From positions 1-64,000 of the forward strand of contig NZ_AUAN01000009.1 of assembly GCF_000428745.1 (NCBI RefSeq): DNA of 64,000 bases, in the 5' to 3' direction. The position numbers and the translations under genes were made by a program. The stretch comes from Veillonella magna DSM 19857 (GTDB taxonomy: Bacteria; Bacillota; Negativicutes; Veillonellales; Veillonellaceae). The notes beneath the pieces are model-generated. The model was given only the letters and a program-made list of their open reading frames with translations, did not search any database and was not told the origin of the DNA. Positions 7,871 to 16,773 of this stretch are shown here, one piece after another. Position 1 is the first letter of the stretch, and each line of letters begins with the position of its first letter.

Positions 7871-9097
7871 TTATATTTCCCCGGGACGTTTTCTGACCCC
7901 AATCACCCATACACGGTATACTCGAATGCCTACTACAGCAAGTAACACACCGGTAATGAGAAATACATATTGGATGCCGATAACCGTAGTAACAATACTG
8001 GCAAACAACGGACCTACCATACAGCCAAACTGCTGAGCCGTCGTTGACATACCGAAGACACGACCGCGTACCCCCGGCTCCGTATTCACCGTAACTGCCG
8101 CACTCAAGGAAGGGTTTACACCAACGATAAAGCAGCCTACCAATACCTGAAGCGCACCGAACCACCAAATACCGAAAGGCAAACTTTGCAATAACAGTAC
8201 GATGCCCGTCCCTGTCAAAGCAAAGGAAATTGCTTTAAAGTATCCCTTCCGCTGACCAAAGGACGCCCATAAATTCGTCGTTACCACACCGGCCATACCG
8301 CCGATACTTAAAATCATGCCGGACAACATGGCGGCCCCTTCCATAGTACCCTGCATGCGTCCTACATATAATGCCAAGATCGGCTGCAACATCAAAATAG
8401 CCCCTTGCATAATGAAGAAGAGCCATAATAATTCCGTCAGCACCTTCTTGCTGCGCACGATACGCCAATCATCACGAAGCGAAGTTTTCTTCGCCTGCTG
8501 TCGTTCTTCTTCACTCATCGCCACATGCGGTTCCTTAACAAAGAAATACACCACCGCCGCCGCAACAAAAAGAACAATCCCGGCTACGTAAAATACCGGT
8601 CGCATACCGATGACCGCTTCTACCATCCCGCCTAACGACGGGCCGATAACATTTCCGACAATCAAGCCTGTCTGAAAAATCCCCAGGGCCGTCCCCGCTT
8701 TTTCTTGGGGCACACTAAGCGATACCATCGTCATAGCCGCCGGCATAAAGCCATTGGCAAATCCCATCAAGGCCCGTGTCAAGAACAGCTGCCATTGGTC
8801 GGTAACCATTCCTGTCAAAATATAGGTAATGCCGATCAACACGGCGGCACGGATAGCCATAATTTTTTTCCCATGTGTATCCGCCATTCGCCCCCAAATA
8901 GGAGCCATAATACCGGCCACTAAAAAAGTTACCGAAAATACGACGCCGGACCACATGGCAACACTGCTTTCACCGACACCCAGCTCTAACAAATACACCG
9001 GCAAAAACGGAACCAGCATTGTATAGCAAATAGATAATGCCGCCATACAGACGGATAAAATCCATACATTTCGCATACCTCCGGTTGTATGATCCAT
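7871..9097 (-). CDS. Major facilitator superfamily exporter
   Basis: 408 aa with about 12 hydrophobic segments and the MFS motif A-like loop GRMADTHGKK after helix 2. Closest in character to the 12-helix drug:H+ antiporters of the TetA/MdtG group, which pump small molecules out across the cytoplasmic membrane. Start chosen at 9097 with GAAGGAAGGG upstream. A MarR-type regulator gene lies just upstream in the same direction, the usual arrangement for regulated efflux. Substrate unknown. Confidence 0.85.
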   Translation of the reverse strand: MDHTTGGMRNVWILSVCMAALSICYTMLVPFLPVYLLELGVGESSVAMWSGVVFSVTFLVAGIMAPIWGRMADTHGKKIMAIRAAVLIGITYILTGMVTDQWQLFLTRALMGFANGFMPAAMTMVSLSVPQEKAGTALGIFQTGLIVGNVIGPSLGGMVEAVIGMRPVFYVAGIVLFVAAAVVYFFVKEPHVAMSEEERQQAKKTSLRDDWRIVRSKKVLTELLWLFFIMQGAILMLQPILALYVGRMQGTMEGAAMLSGMILSIGGMAGVVTTNLWASFGQRKGYFKAISFALTGTGIVLLLQSLPFGIWWFGALQVLVGCFIVGVNPSLSAAVTVNTEPGVRGRVFGMSTTAQQFGCMVGPLFASIVTTVIGIQYVFLITGVLLAVVGIRVYRVWVIGVRKRPGEI

Positions 9098-9119
9098 CGA
9101 ATCCCTTCCTTCTTTACTT

Positions 9120-9240
9120 TTATAACTTTATATATACTTATATACTTATATATTTATATTACTATACTATCAGTATCTATAACACCATGAGAAGTATATA
9201 TTTATAACATCATAAGAGCTATACGTTCATAGCACCATAA
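9120..9240. repeat. AT-rich region with short imperfect repeats
   Basis: The leader of the MFS gene has runs of TATACTTATA-like units, then three imperfect copies, about 24-26 bp apart, of a unit around ATAACACCAT. No function can be assigned; it may hold the promoter and operator of the exporter. Confidence 0.35.
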
Positions 9241-9253
9241 CAATCTATGCAAC

Positions 9254-9288
9254 ACAGAAAACTCCTTGAAGCCATACTTCAAGGAGTT
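9254..9288 (-). terminator. Terminator of the MarR gene
   Basis: Perfect 12-bp stem AACTCCTTGAAG/CTTCAAGGAGTT around CCATA (9260-9271, 9277-9288), running on the minus strand into TTTTCTG. Confidence 0.75.
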
Positions 9289-9346
9289 CCTACACATACC
9301 TCATGGTACATCCCGTACCTGCACATACCGATTGCCGTACATGCAA

Positions 9347-9793
9347 CTACACTTTTTGTTCTCGTTTCGTTAACTGAGCCAACATTTTATACAGTAACCG
9401 GTACATCGTTTCAAATTCTTCTTCCGTCAAATGTACCCGTTTTGCCATTTCTTGTGGCACCGATAACGCCTTTTCATGAAGAGCTTCGCCTTCCTCGGTA
9501 ATCGTAATAATCACCGTGCGTTCATCGGTCTTTGACCGTTCCCGCGTCAGAAAGCCTTTGGCTTCCATCTTGCGCAACAACGGCGTCAATGTGCCGGAGT
9601 CAAGATACAAATACTCGCCCAAGCACTTTACATTCATCTGTTTATGCTCCCACAGCACCATCATAACAATGTACTGCGTATACGTTAAATTCAGCGGATC
9701 CAGTAACGGCTGGTAAGCGCGAACTATTTCCTTTGCACAGGCGTACAAGGGAAAGCATAACTGATTTTTTAATGCTAATAAATCGTCATTCAT
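9347..9793 (-). CDS. MarR-family transcriptional regulator
   Basis: 148 aa winged-helix protein. The DNA-binding part has LGEYLYLDSGTLTPLLRKM as the recognition helix region, followed by the wing with KTDERTV. Length and pattern fit the OhrR/MarR group; the first residues contain a Cys (LKNQLCFPLYAC) at the place used for peroxide sensing in OhrR proteins, but OhrR function is only a possibility. It probably controls the adjacent MFS exporter. Own terminator at 9254-9288. Confidence 0.88.
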   Translation of the reverse strand: MNDDLLALKNQLCFPLYACAKEIVRAYQPLLDPLNLTYTQYIVMMVLWEHKQMNVKCLGEYLYLDSGTLTPLLRKMEAKGFLTRERSKTDERTVIITITEEGEALHEKALSVPQEMAKRVHLTEEEFETMYRLLYKMLAQLTKREQKV

Positions 9794-9934
9794 CAGTCTG
9801 TTATCTCCTTATACAAAACAATTTATCACAATATAATTCTATACAACTCCCCATAAGATGTCAAGAAAGCAGCGCCTCATAGACAGGTGCAAACGAATAA
9901 ATGCGCAACCGACACTCGGCGCGCATTCATATCG

Positions 9935-10351
9935 CTACATATCAAATTTCTTGTCCAATACATCCTGTAACGTAACACCGCTCATATACTCGCGGAACTG
10001 CGTTTGCATATGCTCCCACAACGGCAATGTCATACATGTCTTACTGCGAGGGCATTGATTTTCTTCCGTTTCAAGGCAAGCGACCAATGCAATCGAGTCT
10101 TCTGCTACGCGGAGAATATCATACACGGTGTAGTCCTTCGGTTCCTTCGTCAACCGGTAGCCACCGTACTTACCGCGCACGCTCTTTACGTACCCTGCTG
10201 CACTAAGTCTGGCGACGATGCCTTCCAGATATTTATCGGAAATATCCTGACGCTCCGCAATTTCGCGAATCGATACATTTTTATTTTGGCTATGCTCTGC
10301 CAAATCGACAAGCACACGTAATGCATAGCGACCTTTCGTAGAAATCTTCAT
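9935..10351 (-). CDS. Rrf2-family transcriptional regulator
   Basis: About 138 aa from the ATG at 10351 (MKISTKGRYALR), preceded by AAAGGGG; the longer in-frame extension upstream lacks a ribosome site and is rejected. The N-terminal winged helix is typical of Rrf2 proteins (IscR, CymR, NsrR). Three Cys in the pattern C-x7-C-x5-C (ACLETEENQC then PRSKTC) suggest an iron-sulfur-binding sensor, though the spacing differs from IscR. It is divergent from the purine permease gene. Which operon it controls is not visible. Confidence 0.88.
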   Translation of the reverse strand: MKISTKGRYALRVLVDLAEHSQNKNVSIREIAERQDISDKYLEGIVARLSAAGYVKSVRGKYGGYRLTKEPKDYTVYDILRVAEDSIALVACLETEENQCPRSKTCMTLPLWEHMQTQFREYMSGVTLQDVLDKKFDM

Positions 10352-10557
10352 ACTTAATACCCCTTTCAGAGTAGGAATTGATACACACATTATAGCATAC
10401 CTCGTATGCAAAATGAAGAGTCTCCAAGGTATATATTTAGCTATCAGTACGGATAACAACTTTATTGGCTCTCCCCAGAAACGGATGTCCATGGTACAAT
10501 AAACTTGAAATCAATTTATCAACGATTTCAGAGGTATATTTTTACGGAGGTGTAAAA

Positions 10558-11925
10558 ATGTTAGAAAAACTGTTTGCTCTCCAAGAGAGAAACACCACCG
10601 TTAAGACGGAAATCATCGCCGGCTTAACAACCTTTATTACCATGGCCTACATTCTCTTCCTGGCACCTAACATCTTAGGTATTGCCGGTATGGATAAGGA
10701 TGCGGTACTCATCGCCACTGCCTTGGGCGGCGGCCTTGTAACCATTGCCATGGGCCTTTTTGTTAACTACCCGATTTGCTTGGCACCGGGCGTAGGCTTA
10801 CTCGCCTTTTACGCATTCACCGTTGTACTCGGCATGGGTATTCCTTGGCAAACGGCATTAGGTGCTGTCTTCATTTCCGGTATCGTCTTTCTCGTACTGA
10901 CCTTAACCACCGTGCGCCAAATGATTGTTGAAGGGATTCCGGCTTCAATGAAAATTGCCATTACCGTCGGTATCGGTCTCTTCATTACTATTATAGGTTT
11001 AAAATTATCCGGCTTAATGACCATTACCCTTTCGCTGTTACCGGATACGGTAGCACAAGTAGCGGCTACCAAGGGGCACTTGACACCAAGCTCCACAGAA
11101 ACCTTACTCACCATGGGTAACCTGGCCGATCCGCAAGTAATGCTTGCTCTCTTCGGCTTGTTCTTTACCTCCATTCTCATGGCCCGCCGCGTACAAGGGG
11201 CTCTTCTCATCGGTGTTATTGCTACCACTTTGTTGGCCTATATCACCGGTAACGCACAGCTGCCGCAGAACTTCAGTATTATTTCCGTTCCGGATTTTAG
11301 TAAAGCCGCGTTCTTCCAGCTGGATATTCCCGGCGCCTTTCATATGGGACTCGTGACGATTATCTTTTCGTTCACCTTTGTAGAATTGTTCGACTCCATG
11401 GGTACTTTGATTGGTACCGCTACCAAAGCGGGAATTGCAAAACCGAAGGAAGGTAAATTCCCCGGACTCGGCAAAGCAATGACTGTCGATGCCGTCGGCG
11501 TAAGCTTTGGTTCCTTACTCGGCACCAGTACCATTACCGCCTTTGTAGAAAGTGCCTCCGGTGTCGGTGCCGGCGGACGTACGGGCTTAACTGCCGTCAC
11601 TTGCGGTGTTATGTTCCTGTTATGTCTTTTCTTCGCACCGATCATCACCTTAGTACCTAACTGCGCTACCTCCCCGGTATTGATTCTGGTAGGCGCCTTG
11701 ATGATGGAAGCCATTAAAGATATCGATTTCAGCGACTGGACCGAAGGGTTCCCGGCTTTCCTCGTTATCGCGTTAATGCCGTTTACTTACAGCATTGCCA
11801 ACGGTGTGGCCGCCGGTCTTATCCTATATCCGTTGATGAAAATCGTAGCCGGTCGTACAAGCGAAGTAAAATGGATTATGTATCCCCTCGCTCTTATCGT
11901 ACTCATCCGTTACATTTGGTACTAA
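10558..11925 (+). CDS. Guanine/hypoxanthine-type permease (AzgA/PbuG family)
   Basis: About 455 aa from the ATG at 10558 after ACGGAGG; the upstream in-frame extension is discarded. The N-terminus TVKTEIIAGLTTFITMAYI and the later GTLIGTATKAG and GTSTITAFVESASGVGAGGRTG segments are diagnostic of the AzgA branch of the NCS2 nucleobase transporters. It imports purine bases by proton symport through about 12-14 membrane segments. There is no purine riboswitch in the leader. A guanine deaminase gene at 46 kb could use the imported base. A TACAAT at 10495-10500 may be the -10. Confidence 0.9.
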   Translation: MLEKLFALQERNTTVKTEIIAGLTTFITMAYILFLAPNILGIAGMDKDAVLIATALGGGLVTIAMGLFVNYPICLAPGVGLLAFYAFTVVLGMGIPWQTALGAVFISGIVFLVLTLTTVRQMIVEGIPASMKIAITVGIGLFITIIGLKLSGLMTITLSLLPDTVAQVAATKGHLTPSSTETLLTMGNLADPQVMLALFGLFFTSILMARRVQGALLIGVIATTLLAYITGNAQLPQNFSIISVPDFSKAAFFQLDIPGAFHMGLVTIIFSFTFVELFDSMGTLIGTATKAGIAKPKEGKFPGLGKAMTVDAVGVSFGSLLGTSTITAFVESASGVGAGGRTGLTAVTCGVMFLLCLFFAPIITLVPNCATSPVLILVGALMMEAIKDIDFSDWTEGFPAFLVIALMPFTYSIANGVAAGLILYPLMKIVAGRTSEVKWIMYPLALIVLIRYIWY

Positions 11926-11954
11926 TTTCCTAGTATACGCATACCTCTGAATCT

Positions 11955-12017
11955 AAAAAACTCTTACCTACGGGACGCCATCACAGCTTGATGACTACCC
12001 AAGGTAAGAGTTTTTTT
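11955..12017. terminator. Bidirectional terminator
   Basis: AAAAAACTCTTACCT (11955-11969) pairs with AGGTAAGAGTTTTTT (12002-12017); T-runs exist on both strands, so it can end the permease gene (plus) and the pseudouridine synthase operon (minus). The long loop contains an inner GCCATCA/TGATGAC helix. Confidence 0.8.
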
Positions 12018-12137
12018 CTTTGCTTAGCTTTCTTTGCCTGGCTATCTTTATTTAGCTTTCTTTATTCATATCCCCCAAAGCTATACACTTTCTACTTCAT
12101 CATCTTTATGGCCTTATGCTTATACTCATACTTCTAC

Positions 12138-12980
12138 TTATACTTCTACTTCCACGCGCTGTCCGGTTCGCAACGATGTAAAGCACACCTTCGATGCGCG
12201 AAGGGAAAAGGTCTTACCCTCCACTGCCGTTCCGTATAAACTATCATATCGCAAGGGATGACCGATATGAGCCATGGCTACACGAATCTGATGCGTCTTG
12301 CCCGTGTAAAGGCGAATGCACACCGTCGATACGTCATCGCCGGCAGTGATTACCGTATACGCCGTCTTGGTTAGCTTGCCCTCTTCATGCACTTCGTAAT
12401 GAATCCCGTCCTGACTACGCCGCATAGGAAGTTCAATCACACCGTCACCTTCCAACCGGCCCACCACTTCGGCGGTGTACCATTTTTCCAGACTATTCTC
12501 TTCCAGCTGCTGTTGATACAAGCTCTGCGCCAAGCCGCTTTTTGCCACAATCAAAAGACCGGATGTATCTCGATCCAAACGATTTAGGAAGCGCACCTTG
12601 CGCCATTCTTTCTGCGCTTTGAAATACGCCGCAATCCGATTGGCCATGGATTCCTGTCCGGCAGAATTTACCGTCAATCCCACCGGCTTATCGACCATCA
12701 ACAAATCCTCATCTTCATAGGCAATGGTTAACGGTCCTTCCATCGGTTCGTGATCGATAGACTCCTTCGGCATCTGCAGACGCAATTCGTCACCGCTCGT
12801 TACGATTGTTTTCGGATTCGCCTTTCTGTCATTGACGAGAACCAGCTTTTCTTGAAACAGCGTCTTCATCGCTGACCGCGGATAGCCTTTCGTATCAAGC
12901 CACGCTCCCAATGTCATGTTGGTAGCCTCATCGGTAATCAGTCGCACCCAATCATCGGGCCGTTTTGTTTTTCGTGCCAT
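12138..12980 (-). CDS. RluA-family 23S/tRNA pseudouridine synthase
   Basis: About 280 aa from the ATG at 12980 (MARKTKRP) after AAAGGAG. An S4-like RNA-binding N-terminus is followed by the catalytic domain with NRLDRDTSGLL, in which the second Asp is the nucleophile, and the TGKTHQIRVAMAHIG segment. It isomerises uridine in structured RNA; the family member and target site cannot be settled from sequence. It lies 13 bp after the helicase stop, so it is the last gene of the dnaX-recR-helicase run. Confidence 0.88.
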   Translation of the reverse strand: MARKTKRPDDWVRLITDEATNMTLGAWLDTKGYPRSAMKTLFQEKLVLVNDRKANPKTIVTSGDELRLQMPKESIDHEPMEGPLTIAYEDEDLLMVDKPVGLTVNSAGQESMANRIAAYFKAQKEWRKVRFLNRLDRDTSGLLIVAKSGLAQSLYQQQLEENSLEKWYTAEVVGRLEGDGVIELPMRRSQDGIHYEVHEEGKLTKTAYTVITAGDDVSTVCIRLYTGKTHQIRVAMAHIGHPLRYDSLYGTAVEGKTFSLRASKVCFTSLRTGQRVEVEV

Positions 12981-12993
12981 ACCTATGCTCCTT

Positions 12994-15579
12994 TCACTTA
13001 CGCTCCACCAGTTCCTTCGGCAAATACGCCAGGAAGGGGCTTTCACTCCACGGCGCCCCGCGGTGATTCGTCGTAATATAACTAATGGTCAACTGCTTCT
13101 TCGCCCGCGTCAAAGCTACATAAAACAAACGCTTCTCTTCCTCTTCCTTGCCCTCTCGTATGGCCAACATTCCCGGGAAGACACCGACATTCATATTCGC
13201 TAAAAATACATAATCAAACTCGCTGCCCTTTGCTTGATGCACCGTGATAATCGGAATACGCGTTTCGTTTTTAATACGCTGATCCGGTTCACCGGCAGTA
13301 AGCGCTGCCTGCTGCAATATACGGCGCAGACAATCGGGTCCGCTTAATTCGCTTTCTTCCTGCTCCAGCTGTTCCATCATGCGATACAAATCGCGAATGT
13401 ATTCCACTCGTTGTTCCTCACGGGCTTGCTTGTAATATTGCAATACGCCCATGTCATTCATGATGTATGCCAACAGCTGTGTCGGTCGTTCGCTATTACT
13501 CCTGCGCCGCAGCGTAGCCATTTGAGAAGCAATCGTAGCAAAGGCATTTTTGTACGAACCGATTAAGGCGCGTCGACGATCCGCGGTGGGCTCGATATTC
13601 TCCTTTATCGCATACAATAAAAGCAATGCCGTTGCCCGAATATCATCCAAGGCATTGTGCGTCGGCTTATGATCGATGGGAAAATATTCACTCAAAAATC
13701 CCAGCTTATGATTTAACAAATTCGGATAAAACCGGCGGTAAATATCAAGCGTATCGTACACCGCACCAAATCTTGGTTGCGGCAAATGATGACGGTGTAG
13801 CTCACTGCCGAGAATACTAATGTCATAGCCTACGTTATGACCGACGATAACCGCATCCTTGGCAAACTCCACGAAATCGGCTAGCACCGCTTCTGCCGGT
13901 TCACCGTGTTCCTTCAACCATTCATCGCTAAAGCCGTGTACGGCCTGTGAATCACCGACGGATTTTGCAGGGCAAATAAATCGCTCGAAGCATTCCGCCT
14001 CACTGCCATCTGCGCCCAACCGAATGGCAGCTATCTGAATAATTTCATCCGTCGTCGTATCCGTTCCCGTGCTTTCCACATCGAAAACAACTACCTTACC
14101 TGCGTTAAGGCCTTCCAACAGACGCTGATACGGTTCCCCTTCAAAGATGGCCATGTCGAAGAAATCCGTCAATGTCAATCCGGCCTGACGCGTGTCCGCA
14201 CTTTCAATCGCCTGAATACGCGCTTCGCCTATCCCCTTAACGTACCGCTTGCTAATGCGCTTGGCGCTGACGCTGTCATGGGAGTTAAGGAGTAATTTAA
14301 AATACGCCATAATGTCCTTAATCTCTTGGCGACGGAAGAATTTAAATTCATCAATAATCATAAACTCCCGCTTTTCTTCCGGCGGTAAATGAACATTTAA
14401 ATTCGCAAACAACCGACTCAAATATTGAGCTCGTTTATTATTGCGTACCAAGATACCTACATTACTGTCCTTCGGCAAGCTGCGTATGGCATCGAAAATA
14501 TACGCCCCTTCCTTCCATTCCGTCGGTGCGCCGTGAATCGTAATAGGCGTTCCCGCATCACCGGTCACGGCGTACGGCGTTTCCTCATAGAAATCATCAA
14601 TAATATCCGGGAACATCGCCTGCAGCACGGCCAGCGATGCTTTGAACAAGGTTTGGTTCGCCCGGTAATTTTCATAAAAGACCACTGTCATCGGCGAAAA
14701 CTCATCGCGATAGGCTTTCAGCAAGGCCAACGGATCCGAACCGCGCCACTCGTAAATCGTTTGGAAATAATCACCGCATAGCAGCACATGATTGCCCTGC
14801 CACAGCACCTTCATCACTTCGCACTCCAGTGTACTGGTATCCTGCATCTCATCAATGGCAATATACTTGTACCGCTGCTGCCAACGACGACGTACCTCTT
14901 CATTCTGAAACAGGCGATGCACGCGGGTAATCAAATCCGTAAAATCCACACCGTGTACCTGCTGCAACGCTTCCTCGTAAGCTACCATGATTCTGTATCC
15001 GTCATACTCAAAACGACGCTGCACATCACCCATGATAAAACTATCTGCACCGCCTAACAAGCGAAGCATAGTTTGTTTTTCCTCCGCATAGGCACGGCGA
15101 ATGGTGCGCTTATAATCCTCGGTAGAGCTGTCCGAATAGAAACCGTACCGCGAACGGGCTTCCTTCACCCAAGCCACCAAATTTTGGAACTCTATGTCCT
15201 TCATGCCTGCCGGCTTTAACGGTGCCAACAGCTCCTTGCAATCTTCCTCGTCATAAATGGTAATATCCGTAAACAGATCATCCTGTCTCTTGCTTTCCTC
15301 CGCAAGCAGGGCATAACAAAAGCTGTGAAAGGTACTTACTTCCACAGCCTTCGCCTTAGGACCTACCTTGCCGGCGATGCGTTCCTTCATTTCACGACAT
15401 GCCTTATTGGTAAAAGTCATGCATAAAATTTCTTCACCGGCGGCGCGGCCGCTTTCAATAATATGTGCCACGCGATAGGCCAATGTATTTGTTTTTCCTG
15501 TGCCTGCCGAGGCCAACAAGAGAATGTTGCGATCCAGCTCATTTACAATTCGCTGTTGAGCTGCATTCAATCGTACCAT
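12994..15579 (-). CDS. UvrD/PcrA-type helicase with internal DEDDh 3'-5' exonuclease domain
   Basis: 861 aa. Residues 1-490 hold the N-terminal superfamily-1 helicase part: Walker A ASAGTGKTNTL near 23-33, the MTFTNKACREM segment, AIDEMQDTS and GDYFQTIYEWRGSDP. Near 495-650 there is a DnaQ-like exonuclease with VVFDVESTGTD, HNVGYDIS and HNALDDIRAT, giving the D-E-D-H-D residues. Helicase motifs resume near 780 with ITVHQAKGSEFDYVFL and end with YVALTRAKKQL. A 3'-5' unwinding enzyme with a built-in proofreading-type nuclease suggests DNA repair or recombination. It lies just downstream of recR and the bofA-like gene. Stop overlaps nothing; 13 bp to the next gene. Confidence 0.88.
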   Translation of the reverse strand: MVRLNAAQQRIVNELDRNILLLASAGTGKTNTLAYRVAHIIESGRAAGEEILCMTFTNKACREMKERIAGKVGPKAKAVEVSTFHSFCYALLAEESKRQDDLFTDITIYDEEDCKELLAPLKPAGMKDIEFQNLVAWVKEARSRYGFYSDSSTEDYKRTIRRAYAEEKQTMLRLLGGADSFIMGDVQRRFEYDGYRIMVAYEEALQQVHGVDFTDLITRVHRLFQNEEVRRRWQQRYKYIAIDEMQDTSTLECEVMKVLWQGNHVLLCGDYFQTIYEWRGSDPLALLKAYRDEFSPMTVVFYENYRANQTLFKASLAVLQAMFPDIIDDFYEETPYAVTGDAGTPITIHGAPTEWKEGAYIFDAIRSLPKDSNVGILVRNNKRAQYLSRLFANLNVHLPPEEKREFMIIDEFKFFRRQEIKDIMAYFKLLLNSHDSVSAKRISKRYVKGIGEARIQAIESADTRQAGLTLTDFFDMAIFEGEPYQRLLEGLNAGKVVVFDVESTGTDTTTDEIIQIAAIRLGADGSEAECFERFICPAKSVGDSQAVHGFSDEWLKEHGEPAEAVLADFVEFAKDAVIVGHNVGYDISILGSELHRHHLPQPRFGAVYDTLDIYRRFYPNLLNHKLGFLSEYFPIDHKPTHNALDDIRATALLLLYAIKENIEPTADRRRALIGSYKNAFATIASQMATLRRRSNSERPTQLLAYIMNDMGVLQYYKQAREEQRVEYIRDLYRMMEQLEQEESELSGPDCLRRILQQAALTAGEPDQRIKNETRIPIITVHQAKGSEFDYVFLANMNVGVFPGMLAIREGKEEEEKRLFYVALTRAKKQLTISYITTNHRGAPWSESPFLAYLPKELVERK

Positions 15580-15588
15580 TCTCTACTC

Positions 15589-15831
15589 CTACGCACCAAA
15601 ATAATCCCATAATCCTACGGCCACAATCGGCAGCGGTCCGAACAATGCCATAAGTGCCCACATCATAATGCCCAAATCAATGGGAATACCGAAGTACGCC
15701 GTGGCAATATAATACGCCGCATACCCGGTAATCACGTGAATGATTACCTTCTTCACCGTATAAAACGCTAATTTAAAAAGTACAATGACCGCAATAACGC
15801 CCAAAATACCTTGCATTGTAATATCCATCAA
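15589..15831 (-). CDS. Small BofA-like membrane protein
   Basis: 80 aa with two or three hydrophobic segments and a C-terminal GIPIDLG...LFGPLPIVAV pattern like the pro-sigma-K processing inhibitor BofA family. In Bacillus subtilis bofA also lies in the dnaX-yaaK-recR neighbourhood, and here the gene sits 7 bp after recR, which supports the call more than the weak similarity does. Its role outside spore formers is unknown. The next ATG, two codons or less downstream, is an equally good start. Confidence 0.65.
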   Translation of the reverse strand: MMDITMQGILGVIAVIVLFKLAFYTVKKVIIHVITGYAAYYIATAYFGIPIDLGIMMWALMALFGPLPIVAVGLWDYFGA

Positions 15832-15838
15832 AAACGCC

Positions 15839-16429
15839 TCACATCTCTTGACGATTCGTTACCGCACCGCCTAAGGTGACCTCATCGGCGTATTCAATAT
15901 CGCCGCCGACCGGCACACCGCGGGCAATGCGGGTTACCTTAATCCCGCTGGGTTGTAAAAGACGGGCAATGTACAGCGCCGTCGCTTCCCCTTCCACATC
16001 GGGATCCGTCGCCAAAATTACTTCGTTTACCACACCGTCCCGAAGCCGAGCAATCAATTCTTTAATGCGAATATCGCCGGCACCGATGCCTTCCATCGGC
16101 GACAAAGCTCCTTCCAATACATGATATAAGCCCTTGTAGTCGCCGCTGCGTTCGATAGCCATCACGTCGCGCGATGTTTCTACCACGCAAATCGTCGTGT
16201 GGTCACGGTTTTCGTTAGCACAGAATTCACAAGGATCCTGCGCCGATAAATTAAAGCAAATCGAACAATGCTTGGTAGCCTCCTTCGCCGCCGTAATCGT
16301 CGCTACCAATCGATCCACCTCTTCCGGTGGCAATTCCACCAGATGATACGCCAACCGACGAGCCGACTTCGCACCGATGCCGGGCAAACGGCGCAGCTCC
16401 TCTACCAAACGTTCCAATGCGTTCGTCAT
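15839..16429 (-). CDS. recR: Recombination protein RecR
   Basis: 196 aa, the usual length. The N-terminal helix-hairpin-helix LRRLPGIGAKSARR is followed by a four-cysteine zinc finger (CSIC...CEFC) and a Toprim domain (VVETSRDVMAIE, ATDPDVEGEATALY). RecR works with RecO and RecF to load RecA on single-stranded DNA at gaps. It lies in the conserved block dnaX-ybaB-recR, about 20 bp after ybaB. Confidence 0.96.
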   Translation of the reverse strand: MTNALERLVEELRRLPGIGAKSARRLAYHLVELPPEEVDRLVATITAAKEATKHCSICFNLSAQDPCEFCANENRDHTTICVVETSRDVMAIERSGDYKGLYHVLEGALSPMEGIGAGDIRIKELIARLRDGVVNEVILATDPDVEGEATALYIARLLQPSGIKVTRIARGVPVGGDIEYADEVTLGGAVTNRQEM

Positions 16430-16449
16430 GTTACTGCCTACCTTAGTTC

Positions 16450-16773
16450 TTAGAACATACCCGGCAATTTCAAACCGCCCGTTACTTTGCTCATTTCCTG
16501 AGACAACATGTCATCCACTTTTTTGGACGCTTCGTTAACAGCCGCCAAAATCAAATCTTCTAACATTTCTACATCTTCCGGATCTACCGTAGCCGGATCG
16601 ATTTTAATGGACTGTACCAATTTTTCACCGTTCATCACAACGGATACAACACCGCCGCCAACGGATGCATCTACGGTACGCGTCTTTAACTCTTCCTGCA
16701 TCTTTGCCATTTCAGCCTGCATTTTCTGTACTTTTTTCATCATGCCCTGCATGTTACCCATATTACCGAACAT
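16450..16773 (-). CDS. ybaB: YbaB/EbfC-family nucleoid-associated protein
   Basis: 107 aa, Met-rich N-terminus with a long helix (QGMMKKVQKMQAEMAKMQEE) and the conserved LEDLILAAVNEA segment. Members form tweezer-like dimers that bind DNA. Its ATG overlaps the dnaX stop (TAATG), so it is translationally coupled to dnaX, as in many bacteria. Confidence 0.94.
   Translation of the reverse strand: MFGNMGNMQGMMKKVQKMQAEMAKMQEELKTRTVDASVGGGVVSVVMNGEKLVQSIKIDPATVDPEDVEMLEDLILAAVNEASKKVDDMLSQEMSKVTGGLKLPGMF

Noticed and set aside
10352-10492. Longer N-terminus for the Rrf2 regulator
   Set aside because: The extra 47 codons have no ribosome site and no similarity to the family; the ATG at 10351 has AAAGGGG. 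Similar extensions were cut from the permease at 10558, the AGCS genes and pxpA.
10380-10557. Purine riboswitch before the AzgA-type permease
   Set aside because: None of the conserved purine-aptamer loops could be found in the leader.
11988-12239. Two overlapping plus-strand frames rich in Phe/Tyr/Ser
   Set aside because: They read through a terminator and a pyrimidine-rich stretch at the 3' end of the pseudouridine synthase gene; no start site.
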